NCBI RefSeq assembly: GCF_000231055.2
Contig: NZ_CM001466.1
Coordinates: 4,513,392 to 4,577,391 of the forward strand
DNA length: 64,000 nt
DNA from: Saccharomonospora azurea NA-128
GTDB taxonomy: Bacteria; Actinomycetota; Actinomycetes; Mycobacteriales; Pseudonocardiaceae
Direction: 5' to 3'
Part shown: piece after piece, positions 26,132-35,264 of the stretch
Layout of the letters: every line of letters begins with the position of its first letter
Position numbering within the stretch: the first letter of the stretch is position 1
Program-made: the position numbers and the translations under genes
The notes under the pieces: generated by a model
The model's input: the letters and a program-made list of their open reading frames with translations, nothing else
Database searches by the model: none
Told to the model about the DNA's origin: nothing

Positions 26132-27721
26132 ATGAACGAACAGACGACGTCGGTGGTGGTGGTCGGAGCGGGCCCTGTCGGGTGCACCCTCGCGCTGGAG
26201 CTGGCGAGGCACGGTGTGCACTGCACGGTCGTGGAGCGTACGACCGAGTCGACACCGCATCCGAAGATGGACTTCCTCAACGCCCGCAGCATGGAATTGC
26301 TCCGCCGCCTCGGGGTGTCCGACGCGATCCGCGAGGAGGGAGTGGGGGCGCAGCACCCGTTCGACTTCCACTGGATCGACCGGCTCGGCACGCCACCGAT
26401 CACGGTCTGGCGGTATCCGTCAGTGTCCGGGATGCGGGAGCGCTACCGGGAACACAACGACGGCTCGGCGCCGTGGGAGCCCTACCAGCGGTTGCAGGGC
26501 TCGTTGCTGGAGCGCCTCCTGCGGGAACGGGTCCGTGCGCTGCCCGAGGCCGAGGTGCACGAGGGCACGCGGGTCACCTCGCTCACGCAGGACGCCGACG
26601 GGGTGGAGCTGCGGCTGGTCGACGAGCAGGGGCGTTCCCGTTCCGTGCGCGCCTCCTACGTCGTCGGGTGTGACGGCGCGGGCAGTGTGGTGCGCAGGAG
26701 CATCGGCATCGATTCGCCGTCGATCGCGCCACCCGCGCCGCAGCGCGACGTGTACTTCCGCAGCGCCGACCCGAGGCTGCGCGAACACGGCCGGTTCTTC
26801 CTCGGGATCGCGGGCCGCGGGCTGGTCCTGGTGTCCCGCGACGAACGCGACACCTGGACGGCGTCGTTGCCCCGCACCACCGACGCGCACGACGACACCG
26901 ATCCGGTCGACGACATCCGCTCCCGCGTCGGAGTCGACCTCCGGATCGACGAGGTCATCAACGTGGTCGACTGGGAGGGCACGCTGGCCGTGGCCGAGCG
27001 CTACCGCAGCGGCCGCGTGTTCCTGGCGGGCGACGCGGCACACCAGTTCTTCCCCACCGGCGGGCACGGCGCCAACACGGGCATCGCGGACGCGGTGGAC
27101 CTCGGCTGGAAACTCGCCGCCGTGATCCGCGGCTGGGGCGGACCGCGGCTCCTCGACAGCTACGAGCCGGAACGCAGGCCGGTGGCCGTGTTCAACCGCG
27201 AGATGAGCGCGAACCTGCTCGACGTCTGGCGGCGCTACTTCACCCTGTTCGGCTCCGGTGTCTCGTCCGCACACCTCGCCGGCTACCTGGAGCAGCAGAG
27301 CTTCCAGATCGACAACGTGGGTATCCACTTCGGCTACCGCTACGCGGATTCTCCCGTCGTCCACGCCGACGACGGCACGCCTCCGCGCTGGACGTGGCGC
27401 GGCATCGTGCCGACGACCTGGCCGGGATGCCGCGCGCCCAGCGTCCGTCTCGCGGACGGGACGGAGTTGTTCGACCTGCTCTCCACGGGATACACCCTCG
27501 TGGACTTCACGGAGGAGGGTGCGGGCAAGCCGTTGGTCGACGACGCGACCCGAGCGGGCATACCGATGGTCCACCTTCCCTGCGCGGACGACCACGCCCG
27601 CACAGTGTGGGAGCGCGACCTGGTGCTCGTGCGCCCGGACCAGCACGTGGCCTGGCGGGCGAGTGGGGCGCCCGACGACTGGGACGCGGTGTTGCGGCGT
27701 GTCACGGGACGACACCGATGA
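26132..27721 (+). CDS. PheA/TfdB-class FAD monooxygenase
   Basis: The 529-residue flavoprotein hydroxylase of the phenol/polyketide hydroxylase class shows VVVVGAGPVGCTLALELARHG at the N-terminus, the DG motif VGCDGAGSVVRR and the GD motif LAGDAAHQFFPTGGHGANTG. A C-terminal thioredoxin-like domain (about 400-525) is present, as in members that act on larger aromatic substrates. It would hydroxylate a phenolic ring of the product or an intermediate with NAD(P)H and O2. ATG 26132 follows TGAGGAG; an in-frame ATG 15 codons earlier was rejected for lack of a ribosome-binding site. Confidence 0.9.
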   Translation: MNEQTTSVVVVGAGPVGCTLALELARHGVHCTVVERTTESTPHPKMDFLNARSMELLRRLGVSDAIREEGVGAQHPFDFHWIDRLGTPPITVWRYPSVSGMRERYREHNDGSAPWEPYQRLQGSLLERLLRERVRALPEAEVHEGTRVTSLTQDADGVELRLVDEQGRSRSVRASYVVGCDGAGSVVRRSIGIDSPSIAPPAPQRDVYFRSADPRLREHGRFFLGIAGRGLVLVSRDERDTWTASLPRTTDAHDDTDPVDDIRSRVGVDLRIDEVINVVDWEGTLAVAERYRSGRVFLAGDAAHQFFPTGGHGANTGIADAVDLGWKLAAVIRGWGGPRLLDSYEPERRPVAVFNREMSANLLDVWRRYFTLFGSGVSSAHLAGYLEQQSFQIDNVGIHFGYRYADSPVVHADDGTPPRWTWRGIVPTTWPGCRAPSVRLADGTELFDLLSTGYTLVDFTEEGAGKPLVDDATRAGIPMVHLPCADDHARTVWERDLVLVRPDQHVAWRASGAPDDWDAVLRRVTGRHR

Positions 27722-27746
27722 TCACGGTGCGTGCTTGACTGTGCGA

Positions 27747-27772
27747 AGTAGTCACTCGATCGAGTCACTACT
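27747..27772. promoter_or_regulatory. 26-bp near-perfect palindrome upstream of the exported oxidase
   Basis: The core ACTCGATCGAGT (27754-27765) is a perfect 12-bp palindrome. Outside a symmetric pair of mismatched bases, AGTAGT (27747-27752) pairs with ACTACT (27767-27772). It lies about 155 bp before the oxidase start, in a 206-bp gap, and a further GTAGTC half-like sequence follows near 27795. It looks like a regulator operator; which protein binds it is unknown. Confidence 0.55.
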
Positions 27773-27927
27773 CCTCGTTTGGTGAAATCGTGGAGTAGTC
27801 AACAGCAATCGGTCGTCCGGAGTCGACCAGGCACCGGCCCGTTGCCGCATTACTGGCAGTTGTCACCCGATAGGGCTACAGGTGAGCATGATCGCGTTGT
27901 GCGTGATCTCAAGCCTGGAGGGTGCTT

Positions 27928-29544
27928 GTGCTGCGGAAAGTGTCACGAAGAAGACTGTTGTTGACTGCGGGCGCGACGGCGGCCGCCGCCCCGTTGGCGG
28001 CCGCCGCACCCGCACTGGCGACGAGCTGGCCGCACTCCCCGTCGACCGGTCCCGCCGGTCCCCGCGTTCGCCCGTTCGAGGTAAGCCGCGGCGACACGCG
28101 GTATCCCTCACTGGTCCGAGGCGTGAACGCGCGATTCGTCGGCGATCCCGACGCCGTGGTCATCGCCACGCGGACCGAACACGTGGTGAGCGCGGTCCAG
28201 CAGGCGGTCGACGCGGGACGCCGGATCAGCGTGCGTTCCGGGGGACACTGCTACGAGAACTTCGTCTTCCGGCCGGAGATCGACACCGTCATCGACGTGT
28301 CGCGAATGGACCAGGTCTCGTTCGACGAGGAGCGGCGCGCCTTCGCCGTCCGGCCCGGCGCCCTGCTCGGTCGCATCTACGAGACGCTCTTCCGCGGCTG
28401 GGGCGTCACCCTGCCGGGAGGCTCGTGCCCCGACGTGGGCGCGGGCGGACATTTCGCGGGCGGCGGGTACGGACCGCTGTCCCGCCGCTTCGGGCTGACG
28501 ATCGACCACCTCGAGGCGGTGGAGGTCGTCGTCGTGGACGGCAGCGGCAAGGCGAAAGCCGTCGTCGCCACCCGCGACCCCGACGACCCCCACCACGAGC
28601 TGTGGTGGGCCCACACGGGCGGCGGTGGCGGCAACTTCGGCATCGTCACCACCTACTGGTTCCGCAGCTCCGGAGTGGGCCCGGACGCCGCGCCCGGCGA
28701 CATGCTGCCGAGGCCGCCCGCCGAGATGCTGGTCAGCAGCGTCACCTTCGACTGGAGCTCCTTGTCCTCGTCGTCGTTCCAGGCCCTCGTCGCCAACTAC
28801 GGCGAGTGGTGCGCGCAGCACTCCGGTGCCGACGACCCCTACGCCACGCTGTTCAGCCAGCTCCAGCTCGCTCCCGCAGCGGCGGGCTCGTTCACGCTGA
28901 CCACCCAACTGGAGGCGGGCGCGCAGGCGACCGCGCGGCTCGACGACTTCCTCGCCGCCGTGACCGGGTCCGTGCCGCACGTCGAAACCGACCGGCGCGT
29001 GTTGCCCTGGATGCACACCACCACGGGCTGGCCGGGCTTCAGCGGTGGCGACCGCACCACCCGCTTCAAGGCGAAGTCGGCGTACCACCGCACGGGCTTC
29101 ACGTCCGCGCAGACCGAGGCGTTGTACCGCAATCTCGCGGACTTCGGTTACCCGGGCGCGCTGATCATGCTGACCACGTTCGGCGGCGCGGTCAACACGG
29201 TCGACGAGGCGGCCACCGCGTCGGCGCACCGCGATTCCGTACTCAAGCCGCACTACATCGGCTTCTGGACCGACCCGGAACAGGACGCGGAGCAGTTCGG
29301 CCGGCTGCGCACGCTCTACCGCGACGTCTACGCCGACACGGGAGGCGTGCCGGTGCCGGACGAGCGCACCGACGGATGTTTCATCAACTACGCCGACGCC
29401 GATCTGGCCGACCCGGAACAGAACGCCTCCGGTGTCCCGTGGTCGACGCTGTACTACAAGGGCAACTACCCGCAGCTGCAGAGGGCGAAGAGGACCTACG
29501 ACCCGGGCAACGTGTTCACCCACGCCCTGGGCATTCGGCCGTGA
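27928..29544 (+). CDS. Tat-exported berberine-bridge-type FAD oxidase, bicovalent flavin
   Basis: The 538-residue protein opens with a twin-arginine signal (VSRRRLLLTAGATAAAA, then an Ala-rich stretch and ALAT cleavage region). An FAD_binding_4 domain and a berberine-bridge C-terminus follow. His107 in RSGGHCYENF and Cys167 in GGSCPDVGAGGHFAGGGYG are the two flavin attachment residues of bicovalent oxidases. Such enzymes oxidise alcohols, sugars or amines outside the cytoplasm and produce H2O2. I chose GTG 27928, 6 bases behind GGAGG; an in-frame GTG two codons earlier overlaps that site. In this cluster it could perform an extracellular last oxidation, for example of an o-aminophenol (inference). 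Confidence 0.9.
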   Translation: MLRKVSRRRLLLTAGATAAAAPLAAAAPALATSWPHSPSTGPAGPRVRPFEVSRGDTRYPSLVRGVNARFVGDPDAVVIATRTEHVVSAVQQAVDAGRRISVRSGGHCYENFVFRPEIDTVIDVSRMDQVSFDEERRAFAVRPGALLGRIYETLFRGWGVTLPGGSCPDVGAGGHFAGGGYGPLSRRFGLTIDHLEAVEVVVVDGSGKAKAVVATRDPDDPHHELWWAHTGGGGGNFGIVTTYWFRSSGVGPDAAPGDMLPRPPAEMLVSSVTFDWSSLSSSSFQALVANYGEWCAQHSGADDPYATLFSQLQLAPAAAGSFTLTTQLEAGAQATARLDDFLAAVTGSVPHVETDRRVLPWMHTTTGWPGFSGGDRTTRFKAKSAYHRTGFTSAQTEALYRNLADFGYPGALIMLTTFGGAVNTVDEAATASAHRDSVLKPHYIGFWTDPEQDAEQFGRLRTLYRDVYADTGGVPVPDERTDGCFINYADADLADPEQNASGVPWSTLYYKGNYPQLQRAKRTYDPGNVFTHALGIRP

Positions 29545-29630
29545 CCGGATCCCGTATTCACGCGATGGCACGACCTCACCGCGCCCACGACGATGACGGT
29601 AACCGCTGACCTCTAGGGAAGGAATCGACG

Positions 29631-30386
29631 TTGACACGGTTCGCAGGGAAGGCCGCACTCGTCACCGGGGGTGGCTCGGGCATCGGCCGCGCCATCGCCA
29701 TCGCACTGGCGAAGGAGGGCGCCGCCGTCGCGGTGACCGGCCGGGACAAGGACAAGCTGGCGGCGACGGTCGGCATCATCCAGGACAGCGGCGGCACCGC
29801 GATCGCGGTTCCCGCCGACGTCACGATCGCGAGTGACGCCGCCGCGATGGTGGAGGCCACCGTGCGTGAGCTCGGCGGTCTGCACATCGCGGTCAACTCG
29901 GCAGGCGTACTGCCGCCGGGCGGCCAGGTCGCCGACATCTCCGAGGACAGCTGGCACGCCGCCATGGCGAACCTGAACGGCACCTGGCTGTCGATGAAGT
30001 ACGAAATCTCGCACATGCGGGACAACGGCGGCGGGGCGATCGTCAACCTGTCCTCCGCCATCGGCTCGCAGATGACGATGCCGTACACCGGCGCCTACGC
30101 CGCCTCGAAGGCCGGGGTCAGCGTGCTGACCCGGACGGCGGCCAAGGAGTACATCAGCGCCGGCATCCGCGTGAACGCGGTCAGCCCGGGGCCGGTCGAG
30201 ACGCCCATGTCGCTGCTGCCCGGCGAGACCGAGGCCGACCGCGCCGCTCGCCTCGCCGGTGCGCTGCCGATCGGCCGCGCGGCGACCGTGGAGGAGGTGG
30301 CCTCCGCGGTGCTGTGGCTGGCCGCGGACGAGTCCGGGTTCACCGTGGGCCACGACCTCGTGCTCGATGGCGCCGCGAGCAACTAG
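29631..30386 (+). CDS. Short-chain dehydrogenase, last gene of the cluster
   Basis: This classical SDR of 251 residues has TGGGSGIG (12-19), the NSAG motif (89-92) and the active-site Tyr156-x3-Lys160 in GAYAASKAG. TTG 29631 is the apparent start, placed 6 bases behind GGAAGGA; no ATG is near. It follows the exported oxidase by 86 bp and precedes a strong terminator, so it likely closes the cluster. The substrate is unknown; it resembles 3-oxoacyl-ACP reductase-type and glucose dehydrogenase-type SDRs. Confidence 0.87.
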   Translation: MTRFAGKAALVTGGGSGIGRAIAIALAKEGAAVAVTGRDKDKLAATVGIIQDSGGTAIAVPADVTIASDAAAMVEATVRELGGLHIAVNSAGVLPPGGQVADISEDSWHAAMANLNGTWLSMKYEISHMRDNGGGAIVNLSSAIGSQMTMPYTGAYAASKAGVSVLTRTAAKEYISAGIRVNAVSPGPVETPMSLLPGETEADRAARLAGALPIGRAATVEEVASAVLWLAADESGFTVGHDLVLDGAASN

Positions 30387-30398
30387 CACCACCGGCGG

Positions 30399-30445
30399 CA
30401 GCCGATGCGCCAAGAGTCACCCATCCGGCTCTCCCGCATCGGCTG
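30399..30445 (+). terminator. Intrinsic terminator after the SDR
   Basis: CAGCCGATGCG (30399-30409) pairs with CGCATCGGCTG (30435-30445) across a 25-base loop and is followed by TCGCTTTTTCGG. It lies 13 bp past the SDR stop and marks the right end of the biosynthetic cluster. Confidence 0.8.
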
Positions 30446-30531
30446 TCGCTTTTTCGGCCGTCCACAGTAGATTCCTCGCGGCGGGTGACGAACCCGTGTA
30501 GCGGTCGTCCTCACCGGGTACTACACCGCGG

Positions 30532-31149
30532 ATGTGGGCTTCCACCGTCGGTTCTCTGTTGGGCGGCGTCTTCGGGACGGTCGCCAGGATCAGGCACGAC
30601 AAGCCGCTGCACCCGCGCGGCACCGTCTACAACGCCGTGCTGCGGCGGGTCGGCGCGCCCGAGCCGTGGGAGGCCGAGTGGCTGGACACGCCGGGCGAGG
30701 ACCACGGCCTGGTTCGCCTGTCCCGGTCGGTCGGGCTGCCGCGTCCGTTGCCCGATGTGCTCGGTCTCGCGCTCACCATCGGAGGGTCCTCCGGTGACCG
30801 CCACGACGTGCTGTTCGCGACCACCGGCCTCCGCCCGGGAGCGCGGTTCGCGCTGTTGCCCCGCCGTGACCCGTTCACCGTCCCGTACGGTTCGCTGCTG
30901 CCGTACCGGACGCCGCGGGGCCTGGTGCTGCTCGCGGCGGTGCCGACGACACGTGGCCGGTTCCGCCTGCTCGCCGCCGCGCCGGCGGGGCGGTGGCGGG
31001 AGTTCGCGACACTCGACCTGACCGCACGCCCCGGTCCGGACGAGGCGATCCGCTTCGACCCGGTCCTCCACCCGCCGCCGGGGCTGTCCTGGCCACCCGC
31101 GTTGGCGCGCCTCCGCGAGCCCGCGTACGCGGCCGCGCGGCGGGTGTGA
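30532..31149 (+). CDS. Hypothetical soluble protein
   Basis: The 205-residue product has no motif I recognise with certainty. It begins with a short hydrophobic, glycine-rich stretch (VGSLLGGVFGTV) followed by RGTVYNAVLRRVGAP and a central DRHDVLFATTGLRPGARF. The composition and codon use match neighbouring real genes. Actinomycete homologues I recall are often labelled phosphodiesterase without support, so I leave the function open. ATG 30532 is the first plausible start. The stop lies 3 bp from the convergent glycosylase gene. Confidence 0.65.
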   Translation: MWASTVGSLLGGVFGTVARIRHDKPLHPRGTVYNAVLRRVGAPEPWEAEWLDTPGEDHGLVRLSRSVGLPRPLPDVLGLALTIGGSSGDRHDVLFATTGLRPGARFALLPRRDPFTVPYGSLLPYRTPRGLVLLAAVPTTRGRFRLLAAAPAGRWREFATLDLTARPGPDEAIRFDPVLHPPPGLSWPPALARLREPAYAAARRV

Positions 31150-31152
31150 GCC

Positions 31153-31932
31153 TCACCCCGGCTGGTCGCGGGGGCAGTGGTAGGCCGTGCGCCCGCCCAC
31201 GGTGCCGGTGACCACCGGGGTGCCGCAGTCGCGGCAGTGTTCCTGCTTGTAGACCTTCCGCGCCTCGGCCTCGGGGATCGACGCGCGGTCGGCGACGTCC
31301 ACCGTGACGATGCGTCCGTCCTCCACCGCCTGCGCCATCATCCGCCGCAGCTCCGCCCACAGTGCCCGGGCCTCGTCGGTGGTCAACTCCCGGCACGGCC
31401 GGGTTGGAGCGATGCCGACGGCGTGCAGGGCTTCGCTGCGGAAGACGTTGCCGACGCCGGAGACCACGGACTGGTCGAGTAGGGCCGCGCCGATGGCTCC
31501 GGGTGCGTCGCGCAGCGCGGTGGCGGCGGCCTCGTCGTCGGCGTCCGAGCGGAGTGGGTCGGGCCCCAACTCGCGCACCAGGGCCCGCGCGGCCTGCTTC
31601 GTCAGGAGCTCGCAGCGTGACGGCGCGATGAGGTCCCAGGCCACGGACTCGGTCGCCAGGCGCAGCCGCACCTGAGGCAGTGCCGGGCCGGTCGGGGGCG
31701 CGAAGCGGAGCCACTTTCCCCGCATGCCGAGGTGGACGTGGATCTCGTCGTCGGAGGAGAGCCCGACGAACAGGTGCTTGCCGTGGGCGTCGGTGCGCCG
31801 CAGCACCGCGCCGTCCACGCGCTCGGCCTCGGTGGTGAAGCGGCCCTGGGGCGAACTCACCGACAGGCGGCGCCCGTCGAGGTCCGCGGCCAGCTCACGG
31901 GCCAACCGGTGAACGACGTGTCCCTCGGGCAC
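31153..31932 (-). CDS. Fpg/Nei-family DNA glycosylase
   Basis: The 259-residue enzyme starts with MPEGH, giving the catalytic Pro2 and Glu3 after Met removal, and carries a helix-two-turn-helix (SVVSGVGNVFRSEAL). It removes oxidised bases and nicks by beta/delta elimination. The C-terminal zinc finger is HCRDCG...YHCPRDQ: the first two Cys (CRDC) and the third are present, but Asp stands where the fourth Cys of CPxCQ is expected. Zinc may be bound by a nearby His, or the finger may be weak. It converges with the hypothetical gene at 31149. Confidence 0.9.
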   Translation of the reverse strand: MPEGHVVHRLARELAADLDGRRLSVSSPQGRFTTEAERVDGAVLRRTDAHGKHLFVGLSSDDEIHVHLGMRGKWLRFAPPTGPALPQVRLRLATESVAWDLIAPSRCELLTKQAARALVRELGPDPLRSDADDEAAATALRDAPGAIGAALLDQSVVSGVGNVFRSEALHAVGIAPTRPCRELTTDEARALWAELRRMMAQAVEDGRIVTVDVADRASIPEAEARKVYKQEHCRDCGTPVVTGTVGGRTAYHCPRDQPG

Positions 31933-31947
31933 CGCGAGCTCCTCCGC

Positions 31948-32349
31948 TCACGTGCGCGGAGTCTTCTCCGGGCGCAGGAAGGCCGCCGTGTCGAAGTACG
32001 TGGCGAACCGGCGGATGCGGTCCTGGTCGTCGAAGTTCAGCAACGAGACCCCGCTGTATTCGATCGCCCGGCCGTTGGCGAGCGTGCCGCGCGAGACCCA
32101 TTCGAGCTCGCCCCGGTCGCCGGACTCCGCCACCCGGACGAACTCGGTGGAGATCGTCGAGAACGGCGAGCGGTATCGCTCCCAGAACCGCGCGACGTCG
32201 GTGGCCTCGTCGTCACTGGTGACCACCTGCGGCCTCAGGAGTTCCGGATGCGGCCCGAACAGCTCCCGCAGCTGCGCGCTGTCCCCGGTCTCCTCCAGGG
32301 TCCGCAGCGCGGTGGCGAAACGGTCGGCCCGTGCGTGCGCGCTCGTCAT
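31948..32349 (-). CDS. SnoaL/NTF2-like small protein
   Basis: The 133-residue product has the cone-shaped SnoaL-like pattern: helical ADRFATALRTLEETGDSAQLRELF, then VARFWERYRSPFSTISTEF and the strand pair ELEWVSRGTLANGRAIEYSG with FDDQDRIRRFATYFD. Such proteins are isomerases, hydratases or ligand carriers; no substrate can be read. I chose ATG 32349. The longer frame upstream would overlap the glycoside hydrolase end, and its composition is less protein-like. It lies between the glycosylase and the GH3 gene on the same strand. Confidence 0.7.
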   Translation of the reverse strand: MTSAHARADRFATALRTLEETGDSAQLRELFGPHPELLRPQVVTSDDEATDVARFWERYRSPFSTISTEFVRVAESGDRGELEWVSRGTLANGRAIEYSGVSLLNFDDQDRIRRFATYFDTAAFLRPEKTPRT

Positions 32350-32392
32350 CCCGCGGACATACCCGTGGGGTCCCGGGTGAAACAGCGCGCTG

Positions 32393-34192
32393 TCAGTAGG
32401 TGAGCCCGTGTCCGAACGGATAGTCCTCACCCAGGCTGACCGGGAGCGTGCCGCCGGGCTGCTCGCCGAACACGACGTCCAGGCCGGCCAGGACCGCGCT
32501 GCGCGAGGGCGATCCCCACAGGTCGACGGCGTAGGTCGCGACGGCGCCGTCGACGTCGCCGTAGTCGGCGATCTCGTAGGGGAGCCCGAGCGACAACACG
32601 ACGACGGGCGTGTCGGTCGCCGCCAGCGCCGTCACGAGCGCGGTCTGCTGGGGAGGCGAGGTGGCTTTCGAGAACGTCCCGACGAGCACGGCGTCGGCCG
32701 TCTCGGCAGCCTCCACCACCTCGGCGATCTGCGCGTCGGTCGGTTGACCGGCGAGGTCCCAGCCGTGGTCGACGACGGTCGCGTCGGTGCGGGCCTCGGT
32801 CTCGGACACCAGGTCCGGCAGTTGGTCGGCCGTTCCGCCGTGGGTGGCGCCGGTGACGACGATCCGCTGCGCGCCCTCCGCGCTCAGCGGGAGGGCGCCG
32901 TCGTTGGCGACCAGTGTCACCGAGTCACGGCTGATCCGTTCGGCGGCGTCCAGGTGCTCGGGCGTCCCGAACGTCGCGGTCGCACGAGCCGGGTCGACGT
33001 ACCGGTCGTCGAACAGCCCGTACTCGCACTTCAGCTCGATGATCCGCTGCACGGACTCGTCCAGCCGCTTCCGCGGGATCTCGCCCGAGCGCACCGCGCC
33101 GAGGATCGCGTCGTAGGGCTCGTCGTCGCTCGCCATGATCATGTCGGCGCCCGCCTGGAACGCCATCACCGCCGCGCCGCCCATGCCCCAGCGGTCCCGG
33201 ATCGCGGCCATCGACATCGAGTCGGTGACGATCAACCCGTCGAAGCCCATGTCCTCACGGAGGAGCCCGGTCAGCACCTTCTTCGACAGCGTGGCGGGCA
33301 GGTCCGGGTCGACGGCCTCCACCACCACGTGCGCCGTCATGATCGAGTCGGTGCCCGCGGCGATCGCGGCCTCGAACGGCGCCAGGTGCACCCGCTCCAG
33401 AGTCCGGCGGTCGTACGACACCGTGGGCAGGTCGGTGTGCGAGTCGAGGTTCGTGTCCCCGTGACCGGGGAAGTGCTTGGGCATCGCGATGACGCCGTGT
33501 GCCTGGTACTCGCGCACCTGCGCGGCGATCAGGTCGGACACCAGGTCCGTGTCCTCGCTGAACGACCGGACGCCGATCACCGGGTTGGTGGGGTTGGTGT
33601 TGACGTCGGCGACGGGGGCGATGTTCATCGCGAACCCGATCGCACGGGCCTCGTCTGCGGTGATCCGGGCGCTCGTGGCCGCCGCCTCGGTGTCGCGGGT
33701 CGCGCCGAGTCCCATGGGATACGGCAACGGGGTCGCCTTGCCCGGGCCGGGGCCCATGACCGAGAACCGGTGGGCCGCGCCGATCTCCATGTCCATCGTG
33801 GGCAGCACCGGGATGCCCAGGCGGGTGTCGGCCGCCCAACGCTGCAGCGTGTTGGTGTAGAGCGCGGCGTGTTCCGGACCGTGCAGTGTCCCGCCGTTGA
33901 AGTTGAACGAACCGTAGCCGCGTTCCTGGATGCGGCGCCGTTCCAACTCCGTCGGCCCGTCCTCCGTCGGCGTCGTGACCCACGGGATGAACAGCTGCCC
34001 GACCTTCTCCACGTCGGTGGCCCGCGCCGTCAGACTGCGCGCGAGGCCCTGGCACGCCGGACCCGGGATCGCCGCGGGCCCCTCGGCGTCGGCGGCCGTC
34101 GACGTCCCACCGGGCAGGGCGACGGTCGACACCATCGCCACCAGCACGGCGGTCACGATCCTGACGGTGTGTCTTCTGGCAAGCCCCGTCAT
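32393..34192 (-). CDS. Secreted GH3 beta-N-acetylhexosaminidase-like glycosidase
   Basis: The 599-residue protein has a Sec signal peptide (RRHTVRIVTAVLVAMVSTVALPG, with cleavage near Ala34), then a GH3 TIM barrel and an alpha/beta sandwich domain. The NagZ-type signature MPKHFPGHGDT lies at 238-247, the dyad Asp250/His252 (DSHTDLP) acts as acid/base, and Asp324 in IVTDSMSM is the predicted nucleophile. These features favour an N-acetylglucosaminidase acting on peptidoglycan or chitin fragments outside the cell. ATG 34192 follows GAGGGG at good spacing. Confidence 0.9.
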   Translation of the reverse strand: MTGLARRHTVRIVTAVLVAMVSTVALPGGTSTAADAEGPAAIPGPACQGLARSLTARATDVEKVGQLFIPWVTTPTEDGPTELERRRIQERGYGSFNFNGGTLHGPEHAALYTNTLQRWAADTRLGIPVLPTMDMEIGAAHRFSVMGPGPGKATPLPYPMGLGATRDTEAAATSARITADEARAIGFAMNIAPVADVNTNPTNPVIGVRSFSEDTDLVSDLIAAQVREYQAHGVIAMPKHFPGHGDTNLDSHTDLPTVSYDRRTLERVHLAPFEAAIAAGTDSIMTAHVVVEAVDPDLPATLSKKVLTGLLREDMGFDGLIVTDSMSMAAIRDRWGMGGAAVMAFQAGADMIMASDDEPYDAILGAVRSGEIPRKRLDESVQRIIELKCEYGLFDDRYVDPARATATFGTPEHLDAAERISRDSVTLVANDGALPLSAEGAQRIVVTGATHGGTADQLPDLVSETEARTDATVVDHGWDLAGQPTDAQIAEVVEAAETADAVLVGTFSKATSPPQQTALVTALAATDTPVVVLSLGLPYEIADYGDVDGAVATYAVDLWGSPSRSAVLAGLDVVFGEQPGGTLPVSLGEDYPFGHGLTY

Positions 34193-34349
34193 CAGCGATC
34201 CCCTCGCCGCGCGTCGGATTGTCGTGCGCAAGGTAGCCCTGATCGTGGTCGGTGCACAAGACTCCGATCCGATGCCGCACCGCAATGGTCTAGGCCAGTG
34301 ACGTCGTCGCGACGACGTGGGCAGGACGTCGCCGCGACGATCGTCAATC

Positions 34350-35225
34350 CTACCGGGACACCGCGCTCGCGACCTCGACGTCCGGCCTGGTGTCGGCCGC
34401 GCCGTCGGTCGGCGCCGCCGTGGTGGTCGCCGGGCGGTGGGTGGCGAGGAGAACCGCCACGACGACTGCCTGGATTCCGAGGATCAGCGCCTGTGCCACC
34501 GGGGCGGCGACACCCACCAGCACCATGGTCGTGTTCACCGCGAAGTGCACCGCGACGGACGCGGCGACACCGGCTCGTTCGTAGGCGCAGCAGCACAACA
34601 TCGCCATCGGGATGGAGCTCGCCGCGAAGAGCACACCGCTCGGGGTCGCGAGACCGAGTTGGTTCTGGACGGTGCCGGTGACGAAGAACAGCGGCAGGTG
34701 CCACACGGCCCAGATGACGCCCAGTACCAGGCTGACCCGGACCCGGCCCAGCGACGCGCGCATCCTCGGGAACGCGGTGCCGCGCCAGCCCGGCTCCTCG
34801 GACAACGGCCCCGTGAGCAGCATGGTGAGGAAGAACGCGACGGGGCCGGCGGGGTTGCTCTCGACGACGCTCATCGCGTTGTCGAGGCTCACGGCCGGAC
34901 CGCCCGCGACCTGTGCGAGGAGCGCACCTCCCAGCACGGTCGCCGACCCCAGCACCAGCAGCAGCGGCGTCCGGACGAGGACGCTGCGCCGGAACCGCAC
35001 CGCGTGGTCGGGCGCGGGTTCGCCGCGCTTGGCCCGGCGGAGGCGGATGACCGCGGCGCCGATCAAGGGGCCGAAGGCTCCGAGGACGTACGGGGCGAAG
35101 CCGGGCGAGTCCGGCGCCGCTCCGCCGAGTGCGGTCGCCGTGAACCAGGCTCCCCAGCTCACGGCGAACGCGATGATCATGAACAGGATCAGATCGCCTC
35201 GATACTTCGTGGTGGTCGTCGACAT
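34350..35225 (-). CDS. CPBP-family intramembrane protease
   Basis: The 291-residue polytopic protein has about eight hydrophobic segments and the three CPBP (CAAX protease/bacteriocin-processing) motifs: Glu143-Glu144 in LSEEPGWRG, His176 in WAVWHLP, and His227/Asn231 in HFAVN. The conserved Glu/His act as a glutamic-type intramembrane protease. It lies 39 bp downstream of the alpha/beta hydrolase gene on the same strand, and both are opposite an HTH regulator, so the pair is probably induced together. The substrate is unknown. Confidence 0.9.
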   Translation of the reverse strand: MSTTTTKYRGDLILFMIIAFAVSWGAWFTATALGGAAPDSPGFAPYVLGAFGPLIGAAVIRLRRAKRGEPAPDHAVRFRRSVLVRTPLLLVLGSATVLGGALLAQVAGGPAVSLDNAMSVVESNPAGPVAFFLTMLLTGPLSEEPGWRGTAFPRMRASLGRVRVSLVLGVIWAVWHLPLFFVTGTVQNQLGLATPSGVLFAASSIPMAMLCCCAYERAGVAASVAVHFAVNTTMVLVGVAAPVAQALILGIQAVVVAVLLATHRPATTTAAPTDGAADTRPDVEVASAVSR

Positions 35226-35264
35226 GCGGGTTCTCCTTGCTGCGTCAGGGATCGAGGGAAGGGG

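Noticed and set aside
32408-34681. 757-codon plus-strand frame opposite the GH3 gene
   Set aside because: Shadow of the GH3 gene; spans the intergenic region with no ribosome-binding site and no motif.
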